Shown here one piece after another: positions 1 through 10,430 of a stretch of DNA of 64,000 nt. The first letter of the stretch is position 1, and each line of letters begins with the position of its first letter. The notes below the pieces were generated by a model. It was given only the letters and a program-made list of their open reading frames with translations. It did no database searches and was not told the DNA's origin. The stretch comes from Ailurus styani (lineage: Eukaryota; Chordata; Mammalia; Carnivora; Ailuridae): contig LNAC01000853.1 of assembly GCA_002007465.1 (NCBI GenBank), forward strand, positions 416,164-480,163. Direction: 5' to 3'. The translations under genes and the position numbers were made by a program.

Positions 1-699
1 GTTTAACCAGAACCCGTTAACACCTTATCCAGAGGATGGAATGGTCATTTGCCTGGTGACTGCCACTGAGTCCTAGACTCCATGTGACAAACAAATATTA
101 CCTATCTTAGGCTTCCAAAGCAGATAGTAGAAGTCAAGAACAAGACATACATGAGTCACCCCACAGAAGGGCCTTATAACCCAGCAAGCTGGGACTCCAT
201 AAGGTCTGTGGTCTATTTTCCTTTGGGCCATCTTCTTTGGGATCCTTTTCTCTGCCATGTTTAGGAAAAAAGCACTAGGTTCCTTTGATTCAACCCTGAA
301 CTGTTCACAGTAGTTATCTCTAGAGAATGAGCTCATAGGGCAGAGGACAGTGAAAGGGCAATGCCAAGGTATTTTACTTCTATAGGGTTTGAAGTTTTCA
401 AATCAAACATAATCAAATTTTGGTAACTTGAAAAAAATAATGTAGTTTATGATAAGCCATTTGCCTTACCCTGTGGTATGGACCAGGCATCTGTCCGATC
501 TATTCTTGAGAGGGTCTGTCCCTTCATCTTTGGTAATTGATGACAAAGCCAATCCTTAGAGCCTCCTTCTCTCTAGAGGATGCACTTGGATCCTTCCTGC
601 TGCCTGCTTTCCCTAACATGATATGAAATGTCCCTCAGCCTTGGTTTCTACCTGCTCCTTGGGTCAGCTCTTTTGAAATCAAAACCCCAATTTTAAGTA
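1..699. other. Unassigned non-coding DNA
   Basis: I see no repeat family, CpG enrichment or plausible coding frame here. Composition is moderately AT-rich. The longest open frame (minus strand, 87 codons) lacks any recognisable domain. Confidence 0.5.
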
Positions 700-795
700 A
701 AATTAGAATGGAGACCACATTTACTTATCTGCAGTGCCTCAGCTTAGTGCCTGATACAAAGTTGATCCTTTATAAATGTTTTTGAGGAATGGCTG
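700..795 (+). mobile_element. Possible L2 3' end fragment
   Basis: The order of motifs (AGTGCCTGATACAAAG, then TTTATAAATGTTTTTGAGG) resembles the tail of mammalian LINE-2, which reads like 'tgcctggcacatagtaggtgctcaataaatgtttgttgaatg'. It is short and diverged, so the call is tentative. Confidence 0.3.
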
Positions 796-1090
796 CACCC
801 TCATATTCAAGGAACTCCTTGTGACCACCAAGTTGTTTTAATAAGGCAGCCACTGCAGGGCCTGGGAATGGGGGACACAAACCAACTGTCCTACGGGCTT
901 TACCTGGGATGTCAACCAAGTTGTCAGATGTGGCAGGAAGGAGACGTGATGGCCTGAATGATGGTATACTACTAAAATCAGAAGTAATATCTGTGAAAAA
1001 AAACCTCATGTCCTATTTATCTAGTCACTGGGCAAGGCTTCAAAGGGAAATTACTGGCCAGAATCTCAGACTTCTATGGAAACTCCAGAA

Positions 1091-1136
1091 ACTAAAAAAA
1101 AAAAAAAAAAATCAAACAAACAAAAAAACAAAAACC
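1091..1136 (+). repeat. A-rich low-complexity tract
   Basis: An uninterrupted A18-type run is followed by CAAA units. It could be the decayed tail of a retroelement whose body is no longer recognisable. Confidence 0.7.
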
Positions 1137-1354
1137 GGTTTTGTGTTTGTGTTTTTGACAATGGTATTTGCTGGGCTGTATCCGCCAAATCCATGCTCTC
1201 AGAGATGGCTTTCCCGACATTTTGTTAGGCCACATTACCTATTTAACTTTTTGAAGTGGTTTTCCAATTTTCACACCTCTGAGCCCCTGCCTACTTTTGC
1301 TAACAGTGTGTGTGTTGTGAGAGAGGAGACTGCCCCACGGCACAGCAACAGCAG

Positions 1355-1580
1355 ACATATCAAAGTCCAGCCTTGACCCCACCAGTCCTGGCCCCTGTGA
1401 CCTTAACTCACCGAGCCTCAGCTTTCTCATCTGTTAAATAGGTATTAATAATGATAGCTGCCTGTCGGGTTGTTTTAGGAATTAAATGACATAATTTACC
1501 TTTTTTTTAAAGCACTGGATATGTAGGAAGTACTCAATAAGTGGTAACCACTGTTATCACCACCATCATCATCATCACCA
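1355..1580 (+). mobile_element. MIR SINE, sense
   Basis: The ordered motifs of a plus-strand MIR are visible: a 'tgtgaccttaac' block, 'cctcagctttctcatctg', 'aataatgatagctgcctgtcgggttg', 'aattaaatgac' and 'aagtactcaataa'. This is an ancient mammalian SINE of tRNA origin, strongly diverged and without target-site duplications. A short ATC/CAC-rich stretch follows its 3' end. Confidence 0.75.
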
Positions 1581-2444
1581 AAGGTTTATTCAAGAGTCCA
1601 GAAGGATCTGGGATGTGGGCCCAGAAAGTCTCTTTCAAGCCAAATTATAACCAAACTAGTAGACAGAGTTCATTCTTCCAGGACGTCATGTTCTGTTCTT
1701 TGCAGAATCGGGAGGTGGGCAGACTGGAGAACAGGAGCGCGGAGCGGGGTGGAAAGGCAGAGGGAAAATGAAGCCTGCCGATGGTAGGTTGGTAGTTCAG
1801 AAGCAACAATGCCAGCAGAGAGGAAACAGGAATTATCAGGAGTCCTGATGCCAGCTCTCTGCTGACATAATTAATGAGGCTGTTGTGCCAAAAATGAAGC
1901 ATGTTGTTAATATACAGACCTGTTGGGTGCACAAGGGAAATGCAAATAAAAACTTTGCCAAAAGGGGAGTGGGGTCAAATCAGCTCCAAAGGGAGATCGC
2001 ACTATCTGTAAGACAATAATGTACAGATTTAAAAAACAACAAGGAAAACACAAGGTAAAAAATTGATTTCAAACACAGGACAAACAGCTACAAAATACTT
2101 AGTGGGCTTTTAACATTCTTACTTGATCATTTTACTTCTGTCTTTATGTCCTTCAAAGTTTGTCCAATTGGTCAAGTTCACCTGACAGACAACTAAAATT
2201 CCAATGGAATTTTTGCATTTAGGATTTTAATATACAGTCCATAGGATAGATAGAGAAAACTTTAGAGATTAGTTTTTCACTTTGAAGAGCTCTGGGTTGC
2301 TGAAAGAAAGCAATCTTGAGCCCATATAAAATATTCGTGATTTTTGTGCCTGATGTTCCCATAAAAACAAAACGATTATCGGTTCTCCATGTAAGTGTTC
2401 TCAAAAGCGAATTCAGTTTCCTTTTCAAAAATGCCTTCTTGAAT
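1581..2444. other. Unassigned DNA upstream of the CpG island
   Basis: AT-rich with no repeat I can name. It grades abruptly into CpG-rich sequence at about 2445. No coding support on either strand. Confidence 0.45.
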
Positions 2445-3430
2445 CACGTGGGAGGAACCCGGACCAGGGATTTGGCCCCCGAGCTGACTCTGCTGCCCGG
2501 CGAGGCAGGAGAGGGTGCACCGGGGTGCCACCAACGGGAGCGGAGCCTCGTCCTTAGAGGCAGTGGCTCTGGCAGGTCGCGGGCAGGTGCGTCGCCCCCA
2601 ACTGCAAGCACCTGCCGGATGGATGCCCCGACCTTGGCCGCGCACGGACCGCCCCGCACGGGCCCCGGCTGGTTCTGCGGATCTCCCGCGGGGGCGGGGA
2701 TCACGGGGGGGGGCCGCAATTCGAGGAGGACGCTTTCGTCTCCCCTCCCCCTTCGTTAACCCATCCGGCTCGTTGCCCACCTTGCTCTTAGCCGACCATC
2801 TTTTCCGGCTTTTTTCCAGGCCCGGTGGTGACCCCCGAGAGAGCACTTGGGAATCGAGAGGCCGTTTGGGGTGGCAGAATGTGGAGAGGTCTGTGTTATT
2901 TCTTTACAGTCCACTTTTTCCTTTTCGGGCTGTCCGCTGCCAGGTGTTTGGTGACAGCAAGAAACACCTGAGCCGGACGGAGAACCCAGCGCGGTCCGCG
3001 GGGCAGGTCGCGGGCGCCTGACAGGCCAGAGATGCGCGCACGCGCGCAGGGGGCGGGGGCGCGCGCTAGCGAGGGCGGGCGCGCTCGGGGAGCGGGTGCG
3101 TGCGCGCGCGCATTGTTTCCGCTTCGAACGGGGGCCCCCGCGGGCGTTTGGGTGCGAGCCCTGTTCTCGGGGTCTGGGGTGTCTTGGCTCGCCAAGCGCG
3201 CTGGGTTTCCGGGCGGCTCTGCCAAGCGCAAGGCGGGCTTTTCAGCCGGCGTTCACTGAGTGCTGCCTCGGTGCCAGGGCGCCGCTCTCGCACTCCCCTC
3301 GGGTGCACGCAGTTATCCTCCGCGACGACCCGAGAAAGTAGGTGCTATGGTCGCCTTCAGTTTCCAGAAGCGGAAGGGAGGCACAGAGAGGTTAAGCCAA
3401 CGAGCTCGGAACTCCGCGTGGCTTCGGAAT
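2445..3430. promoter_or_regulatory. CpG island (candidate promoter)
   Basis: About 1 kb of very GC-rich DNA with dense CpG dinucleotides starts sharply after AT-rich sequence. It includes GGGGCGGGG-type SP1-like boxes (about 2691-2700 and 3049-3060) and two alternating GC/CG blocks (about 3031-3050 and 3096-3114). Islands of this size usually mark promoters of housekeeping, developmental or lncRNA genes. No TATA box, exon or splice pattern is clear, so the transcribed direction is unknown. Several open frames cross it on both strands, as expected of stop-poor GC-rich DNA. They show no domain and should not be read as genes. An ancient MIR forms its right-hand edge. Confidence 0.7.
3251..3415 (-). 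mobile_element. MIR SINE (antisense) inside the CpG island
   Basis: Reading along the plus strand gives the antisense MIR order: 'cactgagtgctgcctcggtgccagg', 'gttatcctc', 'gaaagtaggtgctatggtc', 'cagtttccagaagcgg', then a clear 'gaggcacagagaggttaag'. The element carries many CpGs that a decayed MIR would normally lack. Confidence 0.65.
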
Positions 3431-3689
3431 CTACATCTTAACCTCTCCTCCTTATTCCTTAAGCGCAGGAGCCCTTAGGCTTCTGTTGGAAGGTCATAGG
3501 GTGGGGGACCCTTTTCACTTCCCTCCATCTAAAACACCATTTCAGTTCATCTGAAACCCAGGGGCTGCTCACTAAGGCACAGAAAGCATCGAAGTAATTG
3601 ACTTTGGCTTGGCAAAGTGGAATCTCTCAACACTTCCATCAATAAGGGTGACCATCATTTTAAACCGATTGGTAGCATCTTTAATTCTA
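3431..3689. other. Unassigned DNA downstream of the CpG island
   Basis: No recognisable repeat or coding signal. Confidence 0.4.
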
Positions 3690-4325
3690 ATTGTAATAAT
3701 ACATATAGTTTCATACGTTTGTATCTCGGTTCTTGACTTACTCTTTTCCTCTTAGTGAAGCAGTCTCTTGGGAAAATACAGAAAAACACAAAGAAGAAAT
3801 AAAAAGTCCCCATAATCTCAGCGCCCCCTATATCATATGTTGTTGAAAATCCTTCCAGTCATTTTTCTATGCATATATGTTATAATAAATAAAAATTGTT
3901 ATATTAAAAAGTTTAAAACAGTATTGTAATGTACATTCTGTTTTATACTTTTTGAAATTTAATTCACCATAAACATTTCCACATCAAATATTCTACTACA
4001 ATTCTTTTTAATGACTGCATAGTATTTCGTTCTATGTTTTTGTCATAATTTAATTGCTATCCTTATTTTTTTGACATTTAGTTTTGCTATTATAAGTGGT
4101 GAACATCAGTGTGCAGTAATCTTTGATACACCTTGACTATTCCCTTAGGACAAATGGCTAGCGATGGAGTTGCCAGGTCAAAGAACAGCATGCTTTCAAA
4201 GGGGTCACATACTTGCCAGAAAGGTGGACTCAGTCCACACACTTCTAGGTAGAATGAATGTGTCCATTTTTTCCCCCATTCTGGGTGACATTGCTCAAGA
4301 GAATCTTCATTAACAAACAAATGAC
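3690..4325 (-). mobile_element. Ancient L1 fragment (L1ME-like), antisense
   Basis: The plus strand shows the decayed antisense L1 3' region: 'aatgactgcatagtatttcgttctatg', 'tttgacatttagttttgctattataag', 'gactattcccttaggacaaatggctagcgatggagttgccaggtcaaagaac' in degenerate form. Frames are heavily broken and there is no target-site duplication. Confidence 0.6.
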
Positions 4326-4576
4326 ATCCTTAAAAAAATACATAATGTTGTTGGAATATGCTGGATTTCAAGAGAAAGATTTTATATTATTGCAGATTTT
4401 TTAAACATTTGGGAAATTTAGTTTATTCAGATGCTCCCTGACTGAATGGGTCTCTGCAAAGGATATGGTCAAATAGGGACATTTTAGAAAAAGAAACTAG
4501 GAAAGTTAATTCTCAAACGGTTTTTTCTGAGGCAGGGAGACAGATGCTGTCTGTAAACTGAAAAAGGAAGTATTAA

Positions 4577-4616
4577 TTGCTTCTTTTGCTGGTCCTTTGC
4601 TTCTTTTGCTGGGCCT
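4577..4616 (+). repeat. 20-bp tandem duplication
   Basis: Two adjacent 20-base units differ at one position (TTGCTTCTTTTGCTGGTCCT at 4577-4596, then ...GGGCCT at 4597-4616). This looks like a recent replication-slippage duplication. Confidence 0.9.
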
Positions 4617-5936
4617 TAGCTCCCTGGCAACTTACCCCATTGTCAGGTCTGAAAACATTGAAGGTGCTCCCTGCCGCAGAGCGACTGCAGAAATATTCAA
4701 GGCAGCAACCTGGGCAATTAGAGGTCTCTGTTCATTTTCCTCCCCTTTCATTCTACCAGCTCCCCCTCCCCCCATATCAGCAAGTTGGAGTGACAAATAT
4801 TTAAAGTCAGCTTGTCATGCATGAGCAGCACAGCTGTGTGAATGACTGATTTTCTTGACATTCTGAACAGCTTTGTGTGTGCATGTGGAGACCTGCAGAC
4901 CCTCAAACTCGGCATCATCTGACTTAAAGATGCCATGCGTTTGGTATTTGAGGCAATAGTGGGGGTCTGGGCAGGTGGTGTTTTATGACCAGGAAATGAA
5001 CAGACCTACAGTCTGCAGACGTTTTTGGAATGTATGTGTTTGTTGCAATGACCTCTAGGTGGATTTCTGCAGTGACAAAGAGGAGGCTTTTAGGGTGTGG
5101 TTTAAATTCCCTTCCTTGCAAAGCTTGCTCTCCAATCACTTTTGCCTAACGGGCTGGAGACCATGTGTCCTTAGCAAATTTGAGAGAGGCTCTTGGACCT
5201 GACTGGTCTTTTTTCTTCCCACTCAGCACTGCAGCAAGAGTAACAGATGCCTATTTAGGGAAGGCATGTTCCCTTTTTATATGCAAACCTTGTTGCTAAA
5301 AATTCTCTTTTAGATGAATTATTAAACCCAATTTATAAAATAAGAACAGTACAGATTTCCTCTTGAACTATTCTTTCTCTTTGATATGTGATACCCATGT
5401 CCGCTGGTGGAGAAAAGCTGAAAGACTTTGAAAGGCCAGGTGGGGATGGGAGGAAGGAGGTACAAGTAAATAAAGGCTATTTTAGCACCTCAGAAATTTC
5501 CTGAATGCTTAGACCCCTTGAGGAACATTTGGAATTCTTTAACCATCATATAGAAATGCACAAAATATATAATTATTTTGTAAACCTAGGTTTCTCCTCA
5601 TAGTCTAATAAAGTAGGAGTATTTAACATATCAGACTTCCTGTAAGAAACAGTACTGTGTTTGGGAACGTCTGTGTTTGGAGCATTCACATAGGTGCTTT
5701 CAGAGCAGAGAGTAGATTATTCTTTTTTATTTGAGGGGAGGGATTTTTGTGTTAATCTTGAAGGAGAATCAGCAGGAAAACCGAGGGAGGAGTTGAGTGA
5801 ACATGAAGTCACGGAGAGGTGTGGTGGCCCCTGGGTGTTCTGAGGTCAGGGAGACCTGGGTGCTCAACTGGTTGTTTGGGTTATAAACCTAATGTGACAT
5901 GTAAACCACACCCCCTCCTTTATGACGTGTTCAGTA
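4617..5936. other. Unassigned, repeat-free 1.3 kb
   Basis: No transposable element is recognisable. The 4760-4940 part has mixed composition and no repeat signature, so it could be a conserved non-coding element. That is inference only. Confidence 0.4.
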
Positions 5937-5950
5937 ACATCTATACTTCC

Positions 5951-6151
5951 TTTTTTTTTTAAAGATTATTTGTTTATTTATGTATTTGACAGAGAGAGAG
6001 AGATCACAGGTAGGCAGAGAGGCAGGCAGAGAGAGGAGGAAGCAGGCTCCCCGCTGAGCAGGAAGCCTGATGCAGGGCTCGATCCCAGGACCCTGAATCA
6101 TGACCTGAGCTGAAAGCAGAGGCTTTAACCCACTAAGCCACTCAGGCGCCC
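5951..6151 (-). mobile_element. SINEC (Can-SINE), antisense, with intact TSD
   Basis: On the plus strand the poly-T tail is followed by 'aaagatt', a (GA)n tract, 'gcaggctccccgctgagcagg', 'cgatcccaggaccctg' and finally the reverse of the tRNA-like head 'ctaagccactcaggcgcc'. A perfect 14-base target-site duplication, ACATCTATACTTCC, flanks it at 5937-5950 and 6152-6165, so the insertion is intact and fairly young. Confidence 0.95.
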
Positions 6152-6260
6152 ACATCTATACTTCCTAAAAGCATAAAAACCTTTGCTAATTAATATTCTC
6201 CTTACATTGTTTAGAACTGTTACAGAATTCACATCCTTTTCTGCAATGCATAAAATTGTT

Positions 6261-6425
6261 TTAGAGAGGGAGGAGAGACAGAAGGAGAGGGAGGGAGAGA
6301 ATCTTAAACAGGCTCCACGCCCAACCCAGAGCCCGATGTGGAGCTGGATTGCAGAACCCTGAGACTGTGACCTAAGCTGAAATCAGGAGTCGGACATTTA
6401 AGTGACTGAGCCACTCAGGTGCCCC
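6261..6425 (-). mobile_element. Older SINEC, antisense
   Basis: Same antisense Can-SINE order as the neighbour about 100 bases upstream, ending in 'gactgagccactcaggtgcc', but more diverged and without a clear poly-T. A weak duplication (cataaaattgt / cataaatttt) may flank it. Confidence 0.85.
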
Positions 6426-6549
6426 CATAAATTTTTATAGTAATTATGAAAAAGAGGTTAATCATGAAGTTGAAATTCATACCTTAATGCCAACCTTAGA
6501 TGCTGCCTCCCAGGCTAGCACTTCCCTGCTGTTGTACCTGCTCAGCTTT

Positions 6550-6685
6550 GTGAACTACCTCAGTATATGCACTGTGGACCGGCAGCAGCCCGTGGGAGCT
6601 GGATAGACCTAGTGAATCAGAATCGGCTTTTTAACAAGATCCCCAAGTGATGCAGGTGCACTTTCCAGTTTGCAAAGTGCTGATC
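6550..6685 (+). mobile_element. MER5-like hAT DNA transposon remnant
   Basis: Contains 'gaatcagaatcggctttttaacaagatccccaagtgatgcaggtgcac' in degenerate form, a hallmark of MER5/Charlie-derived non-autonomous elements. It lies directly beside a second element of the same group. Confidence 0.5.
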
Positions 6686-6688
6686 TAT

Positions 6689-6860
6689 GGCACTGGTTCT
6701 CAACTCACTGCTCGTTGGAATCCCTGGAGAGCTTCCCGCAGTATAGTCCTGAGTCACACTCCTAGGAATTCTGACTTAATTGCTCTGGGGACGGAAGACC
6801 CTGAGCCTCTGGATTTTTAAAGTGTCTCAGATGATTATAACGGTGTTTGATTAAAAGAAT
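6689..6860 (+). mobile_element. MER5A/B-like hAT DNA transposon remnant
   Basis: Begins with 'cactggttctcaact', the conserved MER5 terminal inverted repeat. It continues through 'ggaatccctggagagctt' and 'cctaggaattctgacttaattgctctgggg', matching the internal order of MER5-type elements. The far terminus is eroded. Confidence 0.6.
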
Positions 6861-7096
6861 GTTTGAAACCCCCTCAGAACAAAGCCACCTCAGAACACTT
6901 CCTTTTTCAAATCGTGTTTGAACCCGGACACCCTGCGAAGTACCTGGGCTGGACACAAAGTTTGCTGCCTTCACCAACCACAGCTCGTCCCCAGAGGCAC
7001 TGCTCCTACCGTCTAAAACTTCTGTGTAATAGATCTTCACCACAAGACTCAATGGAAGACTAGCCAATGGCAGACATTCAGAGGAGTTTCTGGGAT

Positions 7097-7611
7097 TGTA
7101 ACAGGGAGAAACTTAGCATGTCTGACTCCATATTGCTTCCATCTCTGTTGCTGCTGCGACCTGTAGATTAGAAACTCCTGCTTAGCCCGGCATGGAGGCA
7201 TGTTACAGCTAACGTTTGCAGAAACTGCTTTTTACTGGAAAACTACCTCACCTGAGGAGATACGGAAGTACATACAGAAATAACTACACCATATTTAAGA
7301 TTTACAGGAACTCCGTGACCAGATTCCTATACACAAAGATCAACTGACCAAGGACAAAGAGCTTCCTGGGATGTCTACAGATGTCAGTCACCTTGTGATT
7401 CCCCACCCCACCCCCGCCCTATTGCCTCCCCTTGCTAACATAAAAGAAACTCAAACCTCAAGCTAGGGGAGATGGACCACTGGGACAGCAGTCGACCATC
7501 TCCTGGGCTTGCTGGCTTTCCAAATAAAGTCACTTTCCTTGTTCCAGCATCTTGCCTCTCGACTTAGCGGCTTGTCATGCAGGAACCGGAAGGAGCTGGG
7601 ACCCCATTACA
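7097..7611 (+). mobile_element. Solo-LTR-like element (class I ERV type)
   Basis: About 515 bases bounded by TGTAACAGGG... and ...CCCCATTACA, consistent with TG...CA LTR ends. Inside are a TATA-like ACATAAAAG near 7439, a polyadenylation signal AATAAAG near 7524, then a short R/U5-like stretch. No gag, pol or env coding sequence and no primer-binding site follow, so it would be a solo LTR. Flanking target duplications are not clear. The LTR call rests on structure, not on a named family. Confidence 0.5.
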
Positions 7612-7684
7612 CGGTCACTCTTCTCTCACACCTTGTCCCCCATCTTCTGCTTCTGCCCCCCCCAAAGATACCTAATGGGGTGAC

Positions 7685-7890
7685 TCAGAGCAAGGGCTCT
7701 GGGATCAGATGGCCTGGGTCCATACTACAGCCATGGGCCCTAATGGATCACCTACCTGCTCAAAGACTTCATTCCCCTCTCTAAGTGGTGTTGATAATAG
7801 TACCGAGCTCACAGGATAGTGAGGATAAGTCTGAGAGACAATGCATAGAAATTAGGTACCAGGACTCTTAGTCAAGCAATAAATAGGACA
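7685..7890 (+). mobile_element. MIR SINE, sense
   Basis: Shows 'agggctctgggatcagatggcctgggtcc' (the tRNA-like half), then 'ctcaaagacttcattcccctctctaagtgg', 'gataatagtaccgagctcac' and 'gtgaggataagt'. Ancient and diverged. Confidence 0.7.
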
Positions 7891-8399
7891 TCCACCCAGC
7901 ATGACTAAGAGAAGGAAAACCTAATTAGTGCTCAGCTTTCTCTGCTGTTAAAAGCGTGCACAGGGGGTTGCCAACAAGCAACGTGCCTATTCATGCTGCA
8001 GACACCTAGAAAAACTCAGGAATTGAAGGACTAGGTATCTCTGAAAGTAAGGGTAAGTGGTAAGGCTGAGGAAGAGAATCAATTTGTCTGTCTGTAGGGC
8101 AGTAAAGTCCCTGCCCCATACAACCTGAGCCCGTGCCCTTCCCCATGCCAGCAGAAGCCTGGAGTTTTCCCTCTGGAGAAACTGACCCAGGGGAGCTCCT
8201 GCTTTGGAGATGCCAGGCACAGCTGGGGAGGAAGTGAGGCCCAGACAGAGATGAGAGGACATGAAACTGTGAGGTCTTACCCAGCTTTGATCCTCTATCC
8301 CAAGTAGGCTCCCAGAATGCTGGTTGCTGGCATATATTCCCCAGTTAGAAACCAGAGAAAAAACAAAAATGCTGAATTTGGGAAAATCTAAATGAACAG
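7891..8399. other. Unassigned DNA
   Basis: No repeat or coding evidence. The open frame of about 91 codons on the minus strand at 7987-8262 has no recognisable domain. Confidence 0.4.
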
Positions 8400-9171
8400 C
8401 AGGGCTACCTGATCATCTTCAGTGGAACCCCAGGTGGCAAGCCTATTCCCACTTAAAGAGTTTCCAGTCAACCTTTGATGACACCGTCCTAAAGGGACAG
8501 GCAAAGATCGCAAGAAATACTGTCAACGTGGAAAGCAGATACCAAAATAAACAAGAGAAGGAACAGAAAAAAGGGAGATAATGCCCCCCCCCAAAGAGAA
8601 GTCACACCATTGATAAGATGAGAGTATTCAGACGACAATAGAGGTATTGAAAAAAAGCACCCAACAAATAAAATGGAATGAAGAGGATGGGGCTAAGGCC
8701 AAGGTCATCTCTCAGAAAGTATGATAATACTAGGTAAAATAAGAGGTCTAACAGAAAATAAAAGGTATTCCATGGAGAACAAAAACAAAACAAAACAAAA
8801 AAACACCAAAAAAAGAAGAGAAAATTATCAGAAGAAACAATATTTTAAAATATCCCAGAACTAAAGAATATGATTTTTCATACTGAATAGGCCCAGAAAT
8901 TGCCTAGCACACTGAATTTTTTTAGAAGGGAAAAAGAGGCCCAGCCAAAGCACATTTTCATGAAATTTAAATATTTCAGGGATTAAGAGCAGATCCTAAA
9001 AAACCCCTCTGGGACAGTCGGGGCACAGTTGGGGTAAGAAAAACAGATCACATGCAAAGGGCTAGGGGTCAGAGTGGCATCAGTCATCTCAGCAACACTG
9101 GAATCTAGAAGATAAGGAAACAAGACTTTCAAAATGTTGAGGGAAACATATTTCTGGTCTAGAACTCCATA
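8400..9171 (+). mobile_element. HAL1-like (half-L1) element, 5' part
   Basis: Ordered matches by eye to HAL1/old L1 ORF1 sequence: 'tatcccagaactaaagaatatgatttttcatactgaataggccc', 'gcacattttcatgaaattt', 'gagcagatcctaaaa', 'aaacagatcacatgcaaagg', 'cagcaacactggaatctagaag' (all degenerate). No intact frame remains. It is interrupted by a DNA transposon at 9172 and resumes at 9630. Confidence 0.55.
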
Positions 9172-9629
9172 GAGTAGTCCCCCATGATCTGCAGAGGATA
9201 CATTCTAAGACCCCCAGTGGATGCCTGAAGTTGTGGATAATGCCACACCCTTATATGTGCAATGTTTTTTCCTATACATACATCCCTATGAGGAGGCTTA
9301 ATTTATAAAGTAGGCACAATAAGAGAATGACAACAACAATAATAAAATAGAACAATTATAACAATCTATTGTAATAAAAGTTATGTGAATGTGGTCTCTC
9401 TTTCTCAAAATATCTTATTGTATTTATTCACTCTTCTTCTTGTAATGACATGAGATGGTAAGTGCCTACCTGGTAAGATGAAGGGACGTGACTGACGTAG
9501 GCACTGTGACAGCATCAGGCTCCTACTGCCCTGAAAATATGTCGGGAGGATCATCTGCTTTTGGGCTGCAGTTGACCGTGGACAACTGTAACCACAAAAG
9601 GCAAAACTATGGATAAAGGGGGACTACTG
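9172..9629 (+). mobile_element. Tigger-type (pogo/Tc1-mariner) non-autonomous DNA transposon
   Basis: A 458-base element has terminal inverted repeats GAGTAGTCCCCC... and ...GGGGGACTACTG. It is flanked by the TA dinucleotide target duplication typical of Tc1/mariner elements (9170-9171 and 9630-9631). Internal 'gacccccagtggatgcctgaag' and 'cttctgtaatgacatgag'-like stretches fit the Tigger-derived MITE group. It encodes no transposase and is nested in the HAL1-like element. The exact subfamily is not asserted. Confidence 0.8.
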
Positions 9630-10430
9630 TACCCAGTCAAGCAACCACGGGTAGTCTCTGGATACCAGAAGAGACAACAAAATAAGGGAATTAGCAAAGA
9701 AAGAGGAAGCATAGGATTGAGAAAATGGGTTCAACACAGGAGAAAGGCAAAGGGAATTCGAGGTTTGGTGAGTGAAGCCCAAGGATGACCATTGGGAAGC
9801 AAGGATGGAAGCCACCAGCCCAGACTGGAACAGGAGGAAGGACAGCTCCAAAATACGGATGGAACCAATGCGTTTGAATATACTGAAGAGAATTTTACAT
9901 CTCTTCTGGAGAGTTTGTGGGGAGAATTAGTGATCGATACATGAAATTATGCTAGTGGGGGTGAAAAAAGCCAATTATTAAGTCCAGGGAAAACAAAAAG
10001 TCATATATGAAAGGAAATGTAATACTTTCCTGGAGCAGCTTGACCAATGTTTACTTAGTAAAAATAATATATTCATGGAATATTTATTTAACAAAAACTG
10101 TGATATGATTACATGGGGAGGATGTAGGAAGGAAAGTAGATAAGGTGAAGGTGTATGTGCTAAAACCCTCATCACCCATAGCAGGAAGGCAGGGGATTAT
10201 ATCTAAAATGGAAAAATCAACACAATAGTGTAAGCCTTTTGCTCAGACAAATGGAGGTAAATACAAAATCTATTTGCCAAAGAGTTGGATCTTGGGGTAG
10301 GAAGCATAGGAAAGGAAAAGCTCTTTTTCTCACTACAGTTATAGTGCTATTTGGCTTTTTAAAACATATATATGTTAATATGTTAAGTAATCTTTAGTAG
10401 AAATAGAATTAAATTTTAAAACAAAGCTGA
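9630..10430 (+). mobile_element. HAL1-like element, 3' part
   Basis: Continues the element broken at 9171: 'cagtcaagcaacc', 'gaggaagcataggattgagaaaatgggttcaacacaggagaaaggcaaaggg', 'cagactggaacaggaggaaggacag', 'gaattttacatctcttctggagag' (degenerate). It then grades into an AT-rich 3' UTR-like region whose end is uncertain. Confidence 0.5.

Noticed and set aside
909..1376. 155-codon plus-strand frame
   Set aside because: It contains a poly-lysine run from an A-rich tract and ends in a MIR. No domain or conservation clue.
2376..3441. Several 80-168 codon frames on both strands in the CpG island
   Set aside because: GC-rich DNA lacks stop codons by chance. Frames overlap on both strands and show arginine/proline/alanine-rich composition without domains or splice structure.
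7097..7700. Possible full endogenous retrovirus downstream of the LTR-like element
   Set aside because: The DNA after 7611 becomes a MIR with no primer-binding site, gag or pol sequence, so at most a solo LTR is present.
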